64,000 nucleotides of DNA from Willaertia magna (lineage: Eukaryota; Heterolobosea; Eutetramitea; Acrasida; Naegleriidae). The DNA lies in contig CADWAF010002664.1 in NCBI GenBank assembly GCA_902984215.1, positions 1 through 64,000 of the forward strand, in the 5' to 3' direction. The position numbers and the translations under genes are program-made. The notes beneath the pieces were generated by a model. The model made no database searches. It saw only the letters and a program-made list of their open reading frames with translations, and was not told where the DNA came from. The first letter of the stretch is position 1, and every line of letters begins with the position of its first letter. Of the stretch, positions 19,782 to 30,087 are shown one piece after another.

Positions 19782-20225
19782 ATGTCTCAGGCGTTCCTTC
19801 GAGTTTATGAAAGTGGTGTTGTTTCTGGATCTCTTGATGAGGTTTGGAAATTAATTGGTTCCTTTTGTAACGTTCCACTTTGGCACTCTGCAATTAAGGA
19901 GAGCATTATTGAGGATTTTCAGTCAGACAATAAAATTGGTTCTGTTAGAAAGATAGCATTTTATGAAGGAGAACCTGTTCGTGAAAAGTTGTTAGCATAT
20001 GATGAATTAAATCATTCATACACATACTCAGTTGAAGAAGGCCTTCCACTAGAAAATTATATTTCTACAATAAGAATATTACCTGTTACTGAAAGTAATC
20101 ACACTTTTGTAGAGTGGAAATCTGAATTTTACTGTGCTCCAGAAAATAAGGAAATGTTGGAGGGCATGGTAAAAGGAGTATATACTTCTGGAATCGCATC
20201 ATTAAAGAAGGCATTTCAAAAATAA
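19782..20225 (+). CDS. SRPBCC (polyketide cyclase/START-like) protein
   Basis: A 147-residue single-exon protein covering exactly one SRPBCC domain of the polyketide cyclase 2 type. The order is typical: an opening strand (AFLRVYESGVVSGS), a helix with the aromatic motif DEVWKLIGSFCNVPLWHS, strands with IGSVRKIAFYEGEPVREKL, SYTYSVEEGLPLENYISTI and HTFVEWKSEFYCAP, then a long C-terminal helix (GMVKGVYTSGIASLKKAF) that closes a hydrophobic cavity. No signal peptide is present, so it is probably cytosolic. The fold binds small hydrophobic ligands or has minor catalytic roles; neither ligand nor reaction can be deduced here. Confidence 0.8.
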   Translation: MSQAFLRVYESGVVSGSLDEVWKLIGSFCNVPLWHSAIKESIIEDFQSDNKIGSVRKIAFYEGEPVREKLLAYDELNHSYTYSVEEGLPLENYISTIRILPVTESNHTFVEWKSEFYCAPENKEMLEGMVKGVYTSGIASLKKAFQK

Positions 20226-20291
20226 TGTTATAGTATTTACAATAAATTCAATTACAAAACTGTTTGAACTATTAATCTAATTCTTGACCGT

Positions 20292-21914
20292 CTAGCTCAA
20301 TAAATCTCTATATTTTGATCGCAAATGAGCAGTTACTGCCTTGTATACAACATCTACATTCAATATTGGATCACAGTTATACCATTTGGAATGAAGTGGT
20401 CTTGGGTTGCAATCAATAGAGGTTATAGGATTTTCAACCAAATGAAAGTAAGGCGTTACTTGCACATTGCCAAAAGTGGAGGTAACTCTGCCAACATTTA
20501 ATTCACAACTCTTTTGGTTATTAATAAATTTACAATAAGGTGCAACCAATACAAGGGATTCATCGCACATTACCATTGACATATAACTTGCACTTCCATG
20601 ATCTACAATATAAACATCTGTATTATAAAATTCAATCACTTGCTCATGAGCTGATAACTTTTCTAATTCTATATTTTTTATAATTAACTTCTTATTATAT
20701 TTTGTAAATAATTCTTGCATAAAATCCTCTTTTGGTAAATTTTCAATTAATTTTTTATGAATTTCTTTAATATTCCAAATTACCATTCCAAGACCATACG
20801 AGAGAGGTTTATCGTGGAAAGCAACTACTACATTTTCTTTTTCAAATAACTTCTCTTTCTTTGAAAAATTAAATTTATGCCAAATTAATTCTCTAAATGA
20901 AGGATTCATTAGCTCTCTTCCCCAAGGAAATAATAAATTACTTATTGATCTACCTACAAAGAATCTATCAAAGCAAACTGCCAATTCATTTTCAATTAAT
21001 TTATCGTTACTAATTGGTTTATTTCTACATGGTGAATTTGAAATTTTATATCCATGTTCATCGTGACATAGTTGTTGTATTGGGTGATCAGAAATCAATT
21101 GAAACCATTCATTACTATACTTATCAGTTAATGCCAAATCCATTCTATAATTTGCAATCCAGGCATCAGGTTTACTTTGGTCAAAAATATCTTCTAAAAA
21201 TAGAATATAATTATTTGTTGTAATTTCATTGAAATTCATCATTTGTGAAATAATTTGATTCATATTTTCTGTAAAAATATGTCCAACATTTCCAGCTGCA
21301 TATCTTAATAAAGAAAATGTTGGAGTTTTTATAAAATTAAAAGTTGAACTGATATTTAGTTTTTCTATTATTTCACGTTTTTCATTCATTACAAATACTT
21401 CATTAGTACTCTTATTGTGAAATAAAACTCCATCTCTAATTTCAATTGGAAAATCACCACGACTTGATTCAACCCTTCCTTGAGTATATACCCAAGGTTT
21501 ATTATTTAATTGGTTGAAAAAGAATTCATTAAAAAAACTGTTCTTTTCTTTATATAAAATCCATCTTCCTTTTTTATCTAAACAAATATTTTCTATATAA
21601 CAGGTCGCGAATGGTGTATGGGTTGTGTATAGATGACTAACCTCTCTAAAGTAAGGAGTATAAGTGTTACATTTAAAAAATCCTTTCTTGATTGGAAATT
21701 CATGTTTGTTATCTGCATACAATGTGGCATTAAGATTTTTATCAATTGTGTTGACATTATTATTGCAAACCAAACTATTTATTAAATCCGAATTATAACG
21801 TTTACTCATTGTCACAAAATATAAGATAAAATAAAAAAGCCCTCCGAGCAGACCTATTCCTGCAAAAGCGAGAATAAAAAAGCCAAACCTCCCCTTTGGG
21901 ACGAGTTTTTTCAT
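20292..21914 (-). CDS. GT61-like type II membrane glycosyltransferase
   Basis: A 540-residue single-exon protein. Its N-terminus is a type II anchor: basic MKKLVPKGRF then ~23 hydrophobic residues (GFFILAFAGIGLLGGLFYFI). The lumenal part has conserved cysteines and the block GNVGHIFTENMNQIISQMM, like the histidine-containing block near the start of GT61 (DUF563) catalytic domains, followed by CFDRFFVGR and, near the end, DVYIVDHGSASYMSMVMCDE, which parallels the nucleotide-sugar site of that family. GT61 enzymes work in the Golgi or ER on N-glycans, O-linked GlcNAc or wall polysaccharide. Donor and acceptor are not predictable here. The start follows eight A residues. Confidence 0.55.
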   Translation of the reverse strand: MKKLVPKGRFGFFILAFAGIGLLGGLFYFILYFVTMSKRYNSDLINSLVCNNNVNTIDKNLNATLYADNKHEFPIKKGFFKCNTYTPYFREVSHLYTTHTPFATCYIENICLDKKGRWILYKEKNSFFNEFFFNQLNNKPWVYTQGRVESSRGDFPIEIRDGVLFHNKSTNEVFVMNEKREIIEKLNISSTFNFIKTPTFSLLRYAAGNVGHIFTENMNQIISQMMNFNEITTNNYILFLEDIFDQSKPDAWIANYRMDLALTDKYSNEWFQLISDHPIQQLCHDEHGYKISNSPCRNKPISNDKLIENELAVCFDRFFVGRSISNLLFPWGRELMNPSFRELIWHKFNFSKKEKLFEKENVVVAFHDKPLSYGLGMVIWNIKEIHKKLIENLPKEDFMQELFTKYNKKLIIKNIELEKLSAHEQVIEFYNTDVYIVDHGSASYMSMVMCDESLVLVAPYCKFINNQKSCELNVGRVTSTFGNVQVTPYFHLVENPITSIDCNPRPLHSKWYNCDPILNVDVVYKAVTAHLRSKYRDLLS

Positions 21915-21935
21915 TTTTTTTGTAATGATGGTTCT

Positions 21936-22541
21936 TTATTGTAAACGAAATGAGTAGTGTTTGTTATTGAATTTTGTTACCAATTCTTCAATTTCAAATT
22001 CTGTATCACAAATTTCGTGTAATAACTGAGATAATTCACTATTGTTTTCTTTCAAAGCAGAATCAATTAAATTCATACCATTAGTGTCAAAATAACAAAT
22101 AGAAATATGAAATGAATTTTCATCATAAAAAATTGAGCCTTCTGTTAATTTTGCACAATCTTTTCTAATATCGACTATATTTTTATCTTCTTGACAACTT
22201 TTTAAGACTAATGATAAACTTAAACAATAAACTTTCGCTTTTGTGATTCTTTCAACTTTGGATATTGAATAAGAAGAAATTCTTGCTTTAAACTTTTTAA
22301 TATTATTTTCTTTAAAATAGGAATCTAACAATTTATTGATATTTTCCTTTTTCTTCGTTGGTAATTCACCAATAAATGTTGAATGAAATGCTTGCGTTGG
22401 TTCATCTACCTTGTCACCTCTTGAATTTAATTTTACATCATTAGGAATCAATTGAAATAATTTCTGAAGCTTTTCTTTTATTAGCTCAGGTAGATCAATA
22501 AACATAAATCCAACCTGTCTTTTCATAATTTTGTTTAACAT
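21936..22541 (-). CDS. 2H-phosphoesterase-like protein
   Basis: A 201-residue single-exon protein with the two signature motifs of the 2H phosphoesterase (LigT/cyclic phosphodiesterase) fold: H53-S-T55 in QAFHSTFIGELP and H145-I-S147 in SFHISICYF, each on a predicted strand and about 90 residues apart, as expected. The residues between are helix-strand alternations. Members hydrolyse or ligate 2',3'-cyclic phosphate or related RNA and nucleotide bonds, so an RNA-processing or nucleotide-metabolism role is likely, but the substrate is unknown. It lies 21 nt upstream of the glycosyltransferase gene on the same strand, another tight pair. No targeting signal is seen. Confidence 0.55.
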   Translation of the reverse strand: MLNKIMKRQVGFMFIDLPELIKEKLQKLFQLIPNDVKLNSRGDKVDEPTQAFHSTFIGELPTKKKENINKLLDSYFKENNIKKFKARISSYSISKVERITKAKVYCLSLSLVLKSCQEDKNIVDIRKDCAKLTEGSIFYDENSFHISICYFDTNGMNLIDSALKENNSELSQLLHEICDTEFEIEELVTKFNNKHYSFRLQ

Positions 22542-22695
22542 TTTTTACTGTTATTCCCGAGTAACAGTTTTATTTGATTCGATAGTTTTCCATGTAGCTT
22601 CCATTTGTTTACCAATAAAAAATAAATCTCAGTCCGTGGCGAAAAGCGATTTATAAAAAACCAAAGGACAGCTCACCGGTATTAAGACAAAATAA

Positions 22696-25600
22696 ATGCA
22701 TGAACACGAAACATTTGATTCTAGTAATGAAATATCAGTTAAAGAGATTAAAAGTAGTTCAAATAGCAGAAGACATAAAGTTTCGTCATCCATGCAGTTT
22801 CTTCTGTCTTATTCTCCTCCAACAATAAACAACTTATTTTCTAATTTTAAAAAAAAAGCCAAAAATATAATGCTAAGAGAAGATGAAGATTGTTTGGACG
22901 GCAAATCTCAAGAACAGTTAAAAGATGATAATCATGTAAATGTAGTGAATGTAATCGGCGTTGATAACAATGTTATTTCCGATTCTAATATAGGTAATAC
23001 TGATAAATTATTGCCAACCAATGTTGAAAAGCTATCTAAGATAATAACGATTGTCCAGGATAGTCCTCCACAAACCGAAACAATTTCTCATCAATCCCCT
23101 CTTAAAAAGTGCCATACTATGAGCGAAGTAAATCTTCCTTCATACCAAATCCATGGTTTTACTCCGGAACCTATCTCTTCTCTTGTAAATACTCCCGAGG
23201 CTAACTTTCTTCCGTTTACCTCATCTTCACTCACCCCTTCTTCTAAAACAATAACCTCCAATAACCTATTTCAGATAGATGAAAAAAAGGAAAGTATTTG
23301 TATGAATTACAAGGGTTTGCTTTGTAAATGTATTGTTTCTCAAAGAGACAATTTAAATAGCGATGAAGACAATATAGTTGCATTTACAATGTTGGGAAAC
23401 GTAATATTAACAACTGAACGAATATTGTTTATAATTGAAGAAGAAACTAATGACAACTCCGAAATATCTACTCCTTGTTCCTCCTCTTTAAGTGAATCTT
23501 CATTATGTTCTTCAAAAATGTTTGAAATACATTTGGAAAATATAGAATCTATACAAACGGATACAAAACAAGAAAAAACTCTTATTGTTATAGAGACACC
23601 AACACAATCTCTTGATTTGGATGAGGGAGGTTTGATTAAGAAGTATGAATTATCAAATTTCGAAGATCAAATTACTTTTGACCGAGCATTTAGAACTTTT
23701 ACTGATATGCTTAATTTAAATAAGCAAGAAACATTTGAAAGAAATAAGAAGGAAATATTAACAATACCTATTTCAGAACAAATACATGAAATTATGTCAA
23801 AAAAGAAAGAAGAAAAAGATAAGCATAAGGAATTCACTAGTAGAAGTGTAAACAATTCACCAAGGAAAGAAAACGCTCCAAAGTCTAATCCTTTTATAAT
23901 CACACCCAAAAAGCATCCCCTTTCACCACTAGAAGAGGCTATTTCAATGGGCTTTTATTCTTTTGATAATAACCACAAAGTTGTAATGAACAGTGCACAA
24001 AAGCCAAAAAAATCGACTGTTGAGGAATTGGAAATGCGAAGAAATGCACGTTCCCATCGTAGAAGCTTATCTTTAAACTCTCCAATGATTTGGTTAAAAG
24101 AGAATGAAAAGGATCAAGCTTCACCTAATAGTGATCAAAGTACATTAATACAAGAGTCTACAGAGGAAGAAACCACTCCTGTTTTGGAGAGCAAAAGTGT
24201 TGATAAGAAGAAAGAAAAGAAAGAGAAAAAAAAGAAAAAACAAAAGAGCAAGCTGAAAATACCGAAACTAATAATTGAACCTCCATCACAAAGTTTTGAT
24301 GAACAATTTGAAGGATATGTAGATGAAGTATGTCATTTAGCAGATGGTGACGAGGATGAAATTGAACCAATTGACATTTTCCAAAAGGAACAAGAATCAA
24401 AGACATCCCATCCTAAAATGAAGACATTAATTCCAACTAAGAAATTTCAACATATTTCTTGTAAAGAACTTTTCGATTTATGTTTTTCAAACACATCAAA
24501 TTTCCTATTTAAGTTTCATGAAAGTGTTGGTGACAGAGATATTGAAATATATGACTGGTTAGACTTTAAACCTGGTGTTCCTTCTGTAAGGGGTATCATG
24601 TATCGCGTTGGAGATAACAATGAAAAAGAAAACTTCTTCTCATCAGTGACTCAAAATGCGACTAGAGTATTAGAGACCCAAAGGATAATATTTGTTAATA
24701 ATAATTCAATTACTAAGCCAATGTCTTACTTCATATTATATACCTCTGCAGCAACACAAGATTTACCAAATAACGAAATGTTTCAATTTGAGTTGAAGTT
24801 AATTGTAAGGGATACAAAGCCAAGTAATTTAAGGATTAAAAAAGAATGCGAAATGCAAGTATATTCAGTGACGCAGTGCAAGGGTGGAAATTTTTTCTTT
24901 AAGAGCAAATCCATCGAAAATAATGTCACTAAAGCTGTAAAAAATAGATTCTCTCAAGAATTACAATTAATGGACGAAACGATTAAGGATTATTTGCAGA
25001 AAAAAAGACGTGTTGTTCTTGAGCAAATGGTAAAATCATGGGAAGCTACTGTTGCTAGTACGATATCTGGAATTGACGGTGATAAACTTCCGTCACAAAT
25101 TTCTAATCAATTACTCCCACCACCAATTTGTTTAGATGCATCACCTCCACCCTCTCCTAGAGGTGTTGATGAAACGTTTAGTGGTGAAAGTTTAGGTGCA
25201 GATGATGAAGAATTGGATGAACTGACTTGTGGATCTACCAGTTCTGTTGGGTTGAGAAGCGAACAAAGTGAATCTACATCAAAAAAGCTGGCTCACACAA
25301 TTGCCAGTCATTTAACTTTATCACCACCACCAATTACAATAACAAAAGAACCTGAAGAAATTTTGAATAATGAAATAACTGTTTCTTTAGTTTCTTCTCC
25401 TACTGAAAACGTAATATCAAGGAAAAGAAGTTACAGTGGTAAAGGTATCCCACTAGACAGTATAATTTCAAGTAAAGACATTGAATTGAAATCTGTTGAA
25501 ATCAATCCTACCCCATCATCACCTGCCACTGATAGTTCTCCGGCACCTCCTCTGTCCCCTCCAGAACCAACAATACCACCTTCTATTTGCACCTCATCAA

Positions 25601-26241
25601 TTACTCCAACAACAAATCCAATAGAAAATTTAAAAACAATAGAGGAACAAGTAGATATCGCTGTTATAACTCCAATATCCCTACACCGCACAGTACAACC
25701 AATATATTTACAAAAATTACTAGACATTGGTACAATCTGTTTTGAAGTAGTACAAGGTATTGCCTTAATATTTTACTCTATCCTTATTTACATACTCACT
25801 ACTGTTATTAACTTTATTTTAGAACCAAGTTTTAAATTTGTGTGGAAATTCAGAGATATGATATCCTTATGTTTTATACTTTTATTACTTTTCCTTTATA
25901 TTTATTGTAATATTTTCATCAGTCAAAGATTACAATATTTAGGTGGTGATTTAGTATCTACCCAGTATGATTTTGAGAAAAGATATAATTTAGCAAAAGA
26001 AATAATAGCTGTCTCCCTTACTGAAAAAGAAATAGATTTACCACCTGCTGTTAGTAATCAAGCGAGGTATGGATCTGACCTACTTCAAAAGTATATATCT
26101 TATTTGATAAGAGAATATCTTATTCAAAGTAAAAAACTTAGAAAAGATATTGTTAACAAAGACCAAATCTATGATGTAATGCGAGAGTATTACAGTAATT
26201 TAAAAATACATCACTCAGCAGCTGCACACCCCAATGATTAA
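22696..26241 (+). CDS. GRAM/VASt-domain membrane contact protein
   Basis: A 1181-residue single-exon protein. Residues ~205-305 form a GRAM/PH-like domain (GNVILTTERILFIIEEE); a long basic, Ser-rich linker follows (KKKEKKEKKKKKQKSKLKIP). Residues ~583-775 match a VASt (StART-like) domain, with LFDLCFSNTSNFLFKFHES and YDWLDFKPGVPSVRGIMYRV. Two hydrophobic segments at ~1010-1045 and ~1054-1075 (CFILLLLFLYIYCNIFISQ) anchor the C-terminus. This order (GRAM, VASt, membrane anchor) is that of Lam/GRAMD1 proteins, which sit in the ER at contact sites and move sterols to or from the plasma membrane. Extra polar linkers make it longer than animal members. Sterol cargo is inferred from the family. Confidence 0.75.
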   Translation: MHEHETFDSSNEISVKEIKSSSNSRRHKVSSSMQFLLSYSPPTINNLFSNFKKKAKNIMLREDEDCLDGKSQEQLKDDNHVNVVNVIGVDNNVISDSNIGNTDKLLPTNVEKLSKIITIVQDSPPQTETISHQSPLKKCHTMSEVNLPSYQIHGFTPEPISSLVNTPEANFLPFTSSSLTPSSKTITSNNLFQIDEKKESICMNYKGLLCKCIVSQRDNLNSDEDNIVAFTMLGNVILTTERILFIIEEETNDNSEISTPCSSSLSESSLCSSKMFEIHLENIESIQTDTKQEKTLIVIETPTQSLDLDEGGLIKKYELSNFEDQITFDRAFRTFTDMLNLNKQETFERNKKEILTIPISEQIHEIMSKKKEEKDKHKEFTSRSVNNSPRKENAPKSNPFIITPKKHPLSPLEEAISMGFYSFDNNHKVVMNSAQKPKKSTVEELEMRRNARSHRRSLSLNSPMIWLKENEKDQASPNSDQSTLIQESTEEETTPVLESKSVDKKKEKKEKKKKKQKSKLKIPKLIIEPPSQSFDEQFEGYVDEVCHLADGDEDEIEPIDIFQKEQESKTSHPKMKTLIPTKKFQHISCKELFDLCFSNTSNFLFKFHESVGDRDIEIYDWLDFKPGVPSVRGIMYRVGDNNEKENFFSSVTQNATRVLETQRIIFVNNNSITKPMSYFILYTSAATQDLPNNEMFQFELKLIVRDTKPSNLRIKKECEMQVYSVTQCKGGNFFFKSKSIENNVTKAVKNRFSQELQLMDETIKDYLQKKRRVVLEQMVKSWEATVASTISGIDGDKLPSQISNQLLPPPICLDASPPPSPRGVDETFSGESLGADDEELDELTCGSTSSVGLRSEQSESTSKKLAHTIASHLTLSPPPITITKEPEEILNNEITVSLVSSPTENVISRKRSYSGKGIPLDSIISSKDIELKSVEINPTPSSPATDSSPAPPLSPPEPTIPPSICTSSITPTTNPIENLKTIEEQVDIAVITPISLHRTVQPIYLQKLLDIGTICFEVVQGIALIFYSILIYILTTVINFILEPSFKFVWKFRDMISLCFILLLLFLYIYCNIFISQRLQYLGGDLVSTQYDFEKRYNLAKEIIAVSLTEKEIDLPPAVSNQARYGSDLLQKYISYLIREYLIQSKKLRKDIVNKDQIYDVMREYYSNLKIHHSAAAHPND

Positions 26242-26329
26242 ATTGATTGTAATTACGCACGAACTGTGTGTGAAGGAATTTATGAACATTTAGGAAAGTA
26301 TCCCAATAAAATTAACCATAAAATAAAAA

Positions 26330-27085
26330 ATGGGTGCAAGAAGAAAAAGGTTAATCTTGTTTACTGGTTCATTTCTTTTGTCGATCGTGTTGACATCATG
26401 TTGTCTCGGGGTTGGTATCTATTTTGCTAAACATTATTATGATTCAATGTATGAATTATTTAACAGTACTACAAAACCTTTAGTAACAGAAAAACCTAAA
26501 GATGGATGTCTAGTTAATAATAATCAACAAGATTGCATTGTTAAAGAAAATGATAAAACATTATTTCCAAGTGCTAATTTTAATGTTAGATATTGCCATG
26601 GATTGGTTTCATATAAATATGATGATGTAAATTATTCAAACGTCACTTTAGATAATTTTCCACAAGCTTACCAAACTGTTAATTCAAATGAAGGTTGGGT
26701 TGACTTCCAAAAAGGAGATTTTAATGGAACCTTAGATGATAAAATACGTATTCCAAATAATTCATATGATTGTTATGTAAGTCCAACACATCCATCCCAA
26801 TTTGTTGCATTTGAAAAGAGAGATATTATTTATTATTACCTAAATGAAATGTCAAATATGTTAAATACTTTCTCTGTTATTGCTATTGTACTTTTGGTTC
26901 CAGCAGTCTTTTTATGTTTGACAGTTGTACCTGTATCATTTTGTTGTTGTGTATATCAGTGGAGAAGTTGGAAAAAGCAAAAAGATAATTTGGGTGTTGA
27001 GGCTCACTTTGAACATCAAGAAATGCATGGTGAAGAAAGCGATGAAGAAATTACAACAAATAGAAAAGACAATAAATACTTTTAA
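26330..27085 (+). CDS. Two-span membrane protein of unknown family
   Basis: A 251-residue protein that I do not recognise. A basic N-terminus (MGARRKR) is followed by a hydrophobic segment (LFTGSFLLSIVLTSCCLGVG), a ~140-residue hydrophilic domain with several cysteines and N-glycosylation sites (NYSN, NGT, NNS), and a second hydrophobic segment (VIAIVLLVPAVFLCLTVVPV) with a cysteine cluster CCCV that may be palmitoylated. A charged, acidic cytoplasmic tail ends the protein. The layout is that of a small surface protein with one extracellular domain held at both ends. It starts 88 nt after the stop of the GRAM/VASt gene on the same strand and is the last gene before the AT-rich island. Confidence 0.6.
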   Translation: MGARRKRLILFTGSFLLSIVLTSCCLGVGIYFAKHYYDSMYELFNSTTKPLVTEKPKDGCLVNNNQQDCIVKENDKTLFPSANFNVRYCHGLVSYKYDDVNYSNVTLDNFPQAYQTVNSNEGWVDFQKGDFNGTLDDKIRIPNNSYDCYVSPTHPSQFVAFEKRDIIYYYLNEMSNMLNTFSVIAIVLLVPAVFLCLTVVPVSFCCCVYQWRSWKKQKDNLGVEAHFEHQEMHGEESDEEITTNRKDNKYF

Positions 27086-28516
27086 ACAGTATTAAATAAA
27101 TTACATTTTCTACTTCTTAATAATACATACTAAACGGTCAAAGAAATTAATTTGATAAATTATCAAGTATTTTTCTTATAAAACTAGAATATTCAATACA
27201 TTTGGTTAAATTTTAAATAAATAAATTTATTAATTGTTTATTAAAATAATTTTTTATATAATAATATATAAATTTAAAAAATAAAATAAAATTTATAATT
27301 TATTATTAAATTTATTAAGTTAAATTTAATTATTAAATTATAAATTTATTAATTGTTAACATTTTTATTTATAAAAAATTAGATTTAGTATTAATTTAAA
27401 CAAGTGACTTAAATATTTATTAAGAAAATTTAGATTAAATTTTTTAAAAATTATGAAATTTTTTTGAATATATTTTTTAGTTTGTTTTTTATTATTTTTT
27501 TTAGATTTAATTTTATTTAAATTAAAAAGAATTAATAAAAATTTATTTTGTAATATGTAATAAGTGATAATAAAAAATATAAAAAAATTTATAAAATTTT
27601 TAGCAAAAAATAAGGAAAAAATTTATATATTTAGTTTTAATTTAAATAAAAATAAATTAAAAAAAAAATTTTTATCATATTTATTTATTACTATAGTAAA
27701 TTTGTCTTTATTTTTTAAAAAAATAAAAACTTTTTTATAAAAAATATATAAATTTTTTTATTTTTTAAATTTTAATATTACAATTTATTAAAATTATTAA
27801 TAAAAAATTTATTATAATTCAGTTTATTAAAGATACTTTTTAATAAATTTTTAAAACTAATATTTTTATATTTACTTTAAAAACTTTTATAATTTATTTT
27901 TATATTCTTTATTAAACTTCAATTAATTTTAATTAATTAATTATTTATCTTAATTAAAATTATAATAATATAAAAATATAAATTATTATTTAATTAAATA
28001 TTTTTTAATTTTAAATATTAAAATTATTTTTATATTATTTTTAGATATGGATAATTTTTTTTAATTTAATTAAAAACTTTATAAATTTATAAACTTTGAT
28101 TTTTTTTTATTTTAATTTTTTTAAAACATGTTTTTGATGATATATAAGTTTTAATAATAAATAAAAATAATATTTTTAATTATAATTTTTAAAATAATTC
28201 TAAAAAAATATTATCTTTATTAATTTGTTTTATAATTAATTTATTTTTAAATTTTTTGTAATTGTTAATAATTATATTAAAAAAATAATTAATAAAATAT
28301 TAATATAAAAATAAAAAAATTGTTTAGTAAATTAAAGTTAAATAAAATTTTAATTAAAATAACAATAAAATATTTTTTTAAGAACTTATAAATTTTGTGT
28401 TATCATTGTTTAAAAAAGTAAAAAATTAGGTATTCAAAAAAATGTCAAAAAGTTTTACCGTAAATGTGAAAAGCTCACTATGTAACTATATATATTATAA
28501 TACATTACCTATACAA
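27086..28516. other. Gene-free island of extreme AT content
   Basis: About 1.4 kb without any gene. By hand count, 27241-28380 has about 64 G+C in 1140 nt, near 6 %, and whole 60-nt lines (27241, 27961) have none, while flanking coding DNA is around 30 %. The sequence is non-repetitive on inspection: poly-A/T runs and TAATTAAT-type motifs, but no clear tandem unit, long inverted repeat or open frame. It ends just before a tRNA gene. See findings for a centromere or origin hypothesis. Confidence 0.8.
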
Positions 28517-28606
28517 GGTGCGGTGGTCGAGAGGTCTAAGACGTCAGGTTTAGGAAACTAAATTCCCTGATCCGAAAGGGCAAGGGTTCGAACCCCTTCC
28601 GCATCA
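28517..28606 (+). tRNA. tRNA-Leu (anticodon UAG) with a 10-nt intron
   Basis: A class II tRNA folds fully by hand. Acceptor GGTGCGG pairs with CCGCATC (one G-U) plus discriminator A at 28606. The D-stem is GTC/GAC, the anticodon stem TCAGG/CCTGA, the variable arm TCC-GAAA-GGG, and the T arm AAGGG-TTCGAAC-CCCTT. The anticodon loop is TTTAGG plus C with TAG at 28551-28553, decoding CUA. A 10-nt intron (28555-28564, AAACTAAATT) sits after position 37, and its CTAAA pairs with the anticodon region TTTAG, as in other nuclear pre-tRNAs. Internal A box (TGGTCGAGAGG) and B box (GGTTCGAACCC) are present. CCA is not encoded. Confidence 0.95.
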
Positions 28607-28607
28607 A

Positions 28608-28613
28608 TTTTTT
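28608..28613 (+). terminator. Pol III terminator of tRNA-Leu
   Basis: Six T residues begin 2 nt after the discriminator base, the standard RNA polymerase III stop. Confidence 0.8.
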
Positions 28614-28647
28614 ATGTATTTGTTGGTGGCTGTTTGCCTCTTTTTTC

Positions 28648-28659
28648 TTTCCGCCAAAA
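28648..28659. promoter_or_regulatory. E2F-like motif upstream of RBBP4/7 gene
   Basis: TTTCCGCCAAAA (reverse TTTTGGCGGAAA) ends 27 nt before the start codon of the RBBP4/7-type gene. RBBP4/7 genes are cell-cycle controlled in other eukaryotes; here the link is resemblance only. Confidence 0.4.
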
Positions 28660-28686
28660 TAATTTTAATTTCAAAAAAAATAAAAA

Positions 28687-30054
<1,368 letters not shown>

Positions 30055-30087
30055 ACAGTAAACTATTAGTTTAAATTTATTTTACAT

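Noticed and set aside
27086..28516. AT-rich island as a nuclear copy of mitochondrial DNA
   Set aside because: No tRNA, rRNA or protein trace, and about 6 % G+C is below typical protist mitochondrial genomes.
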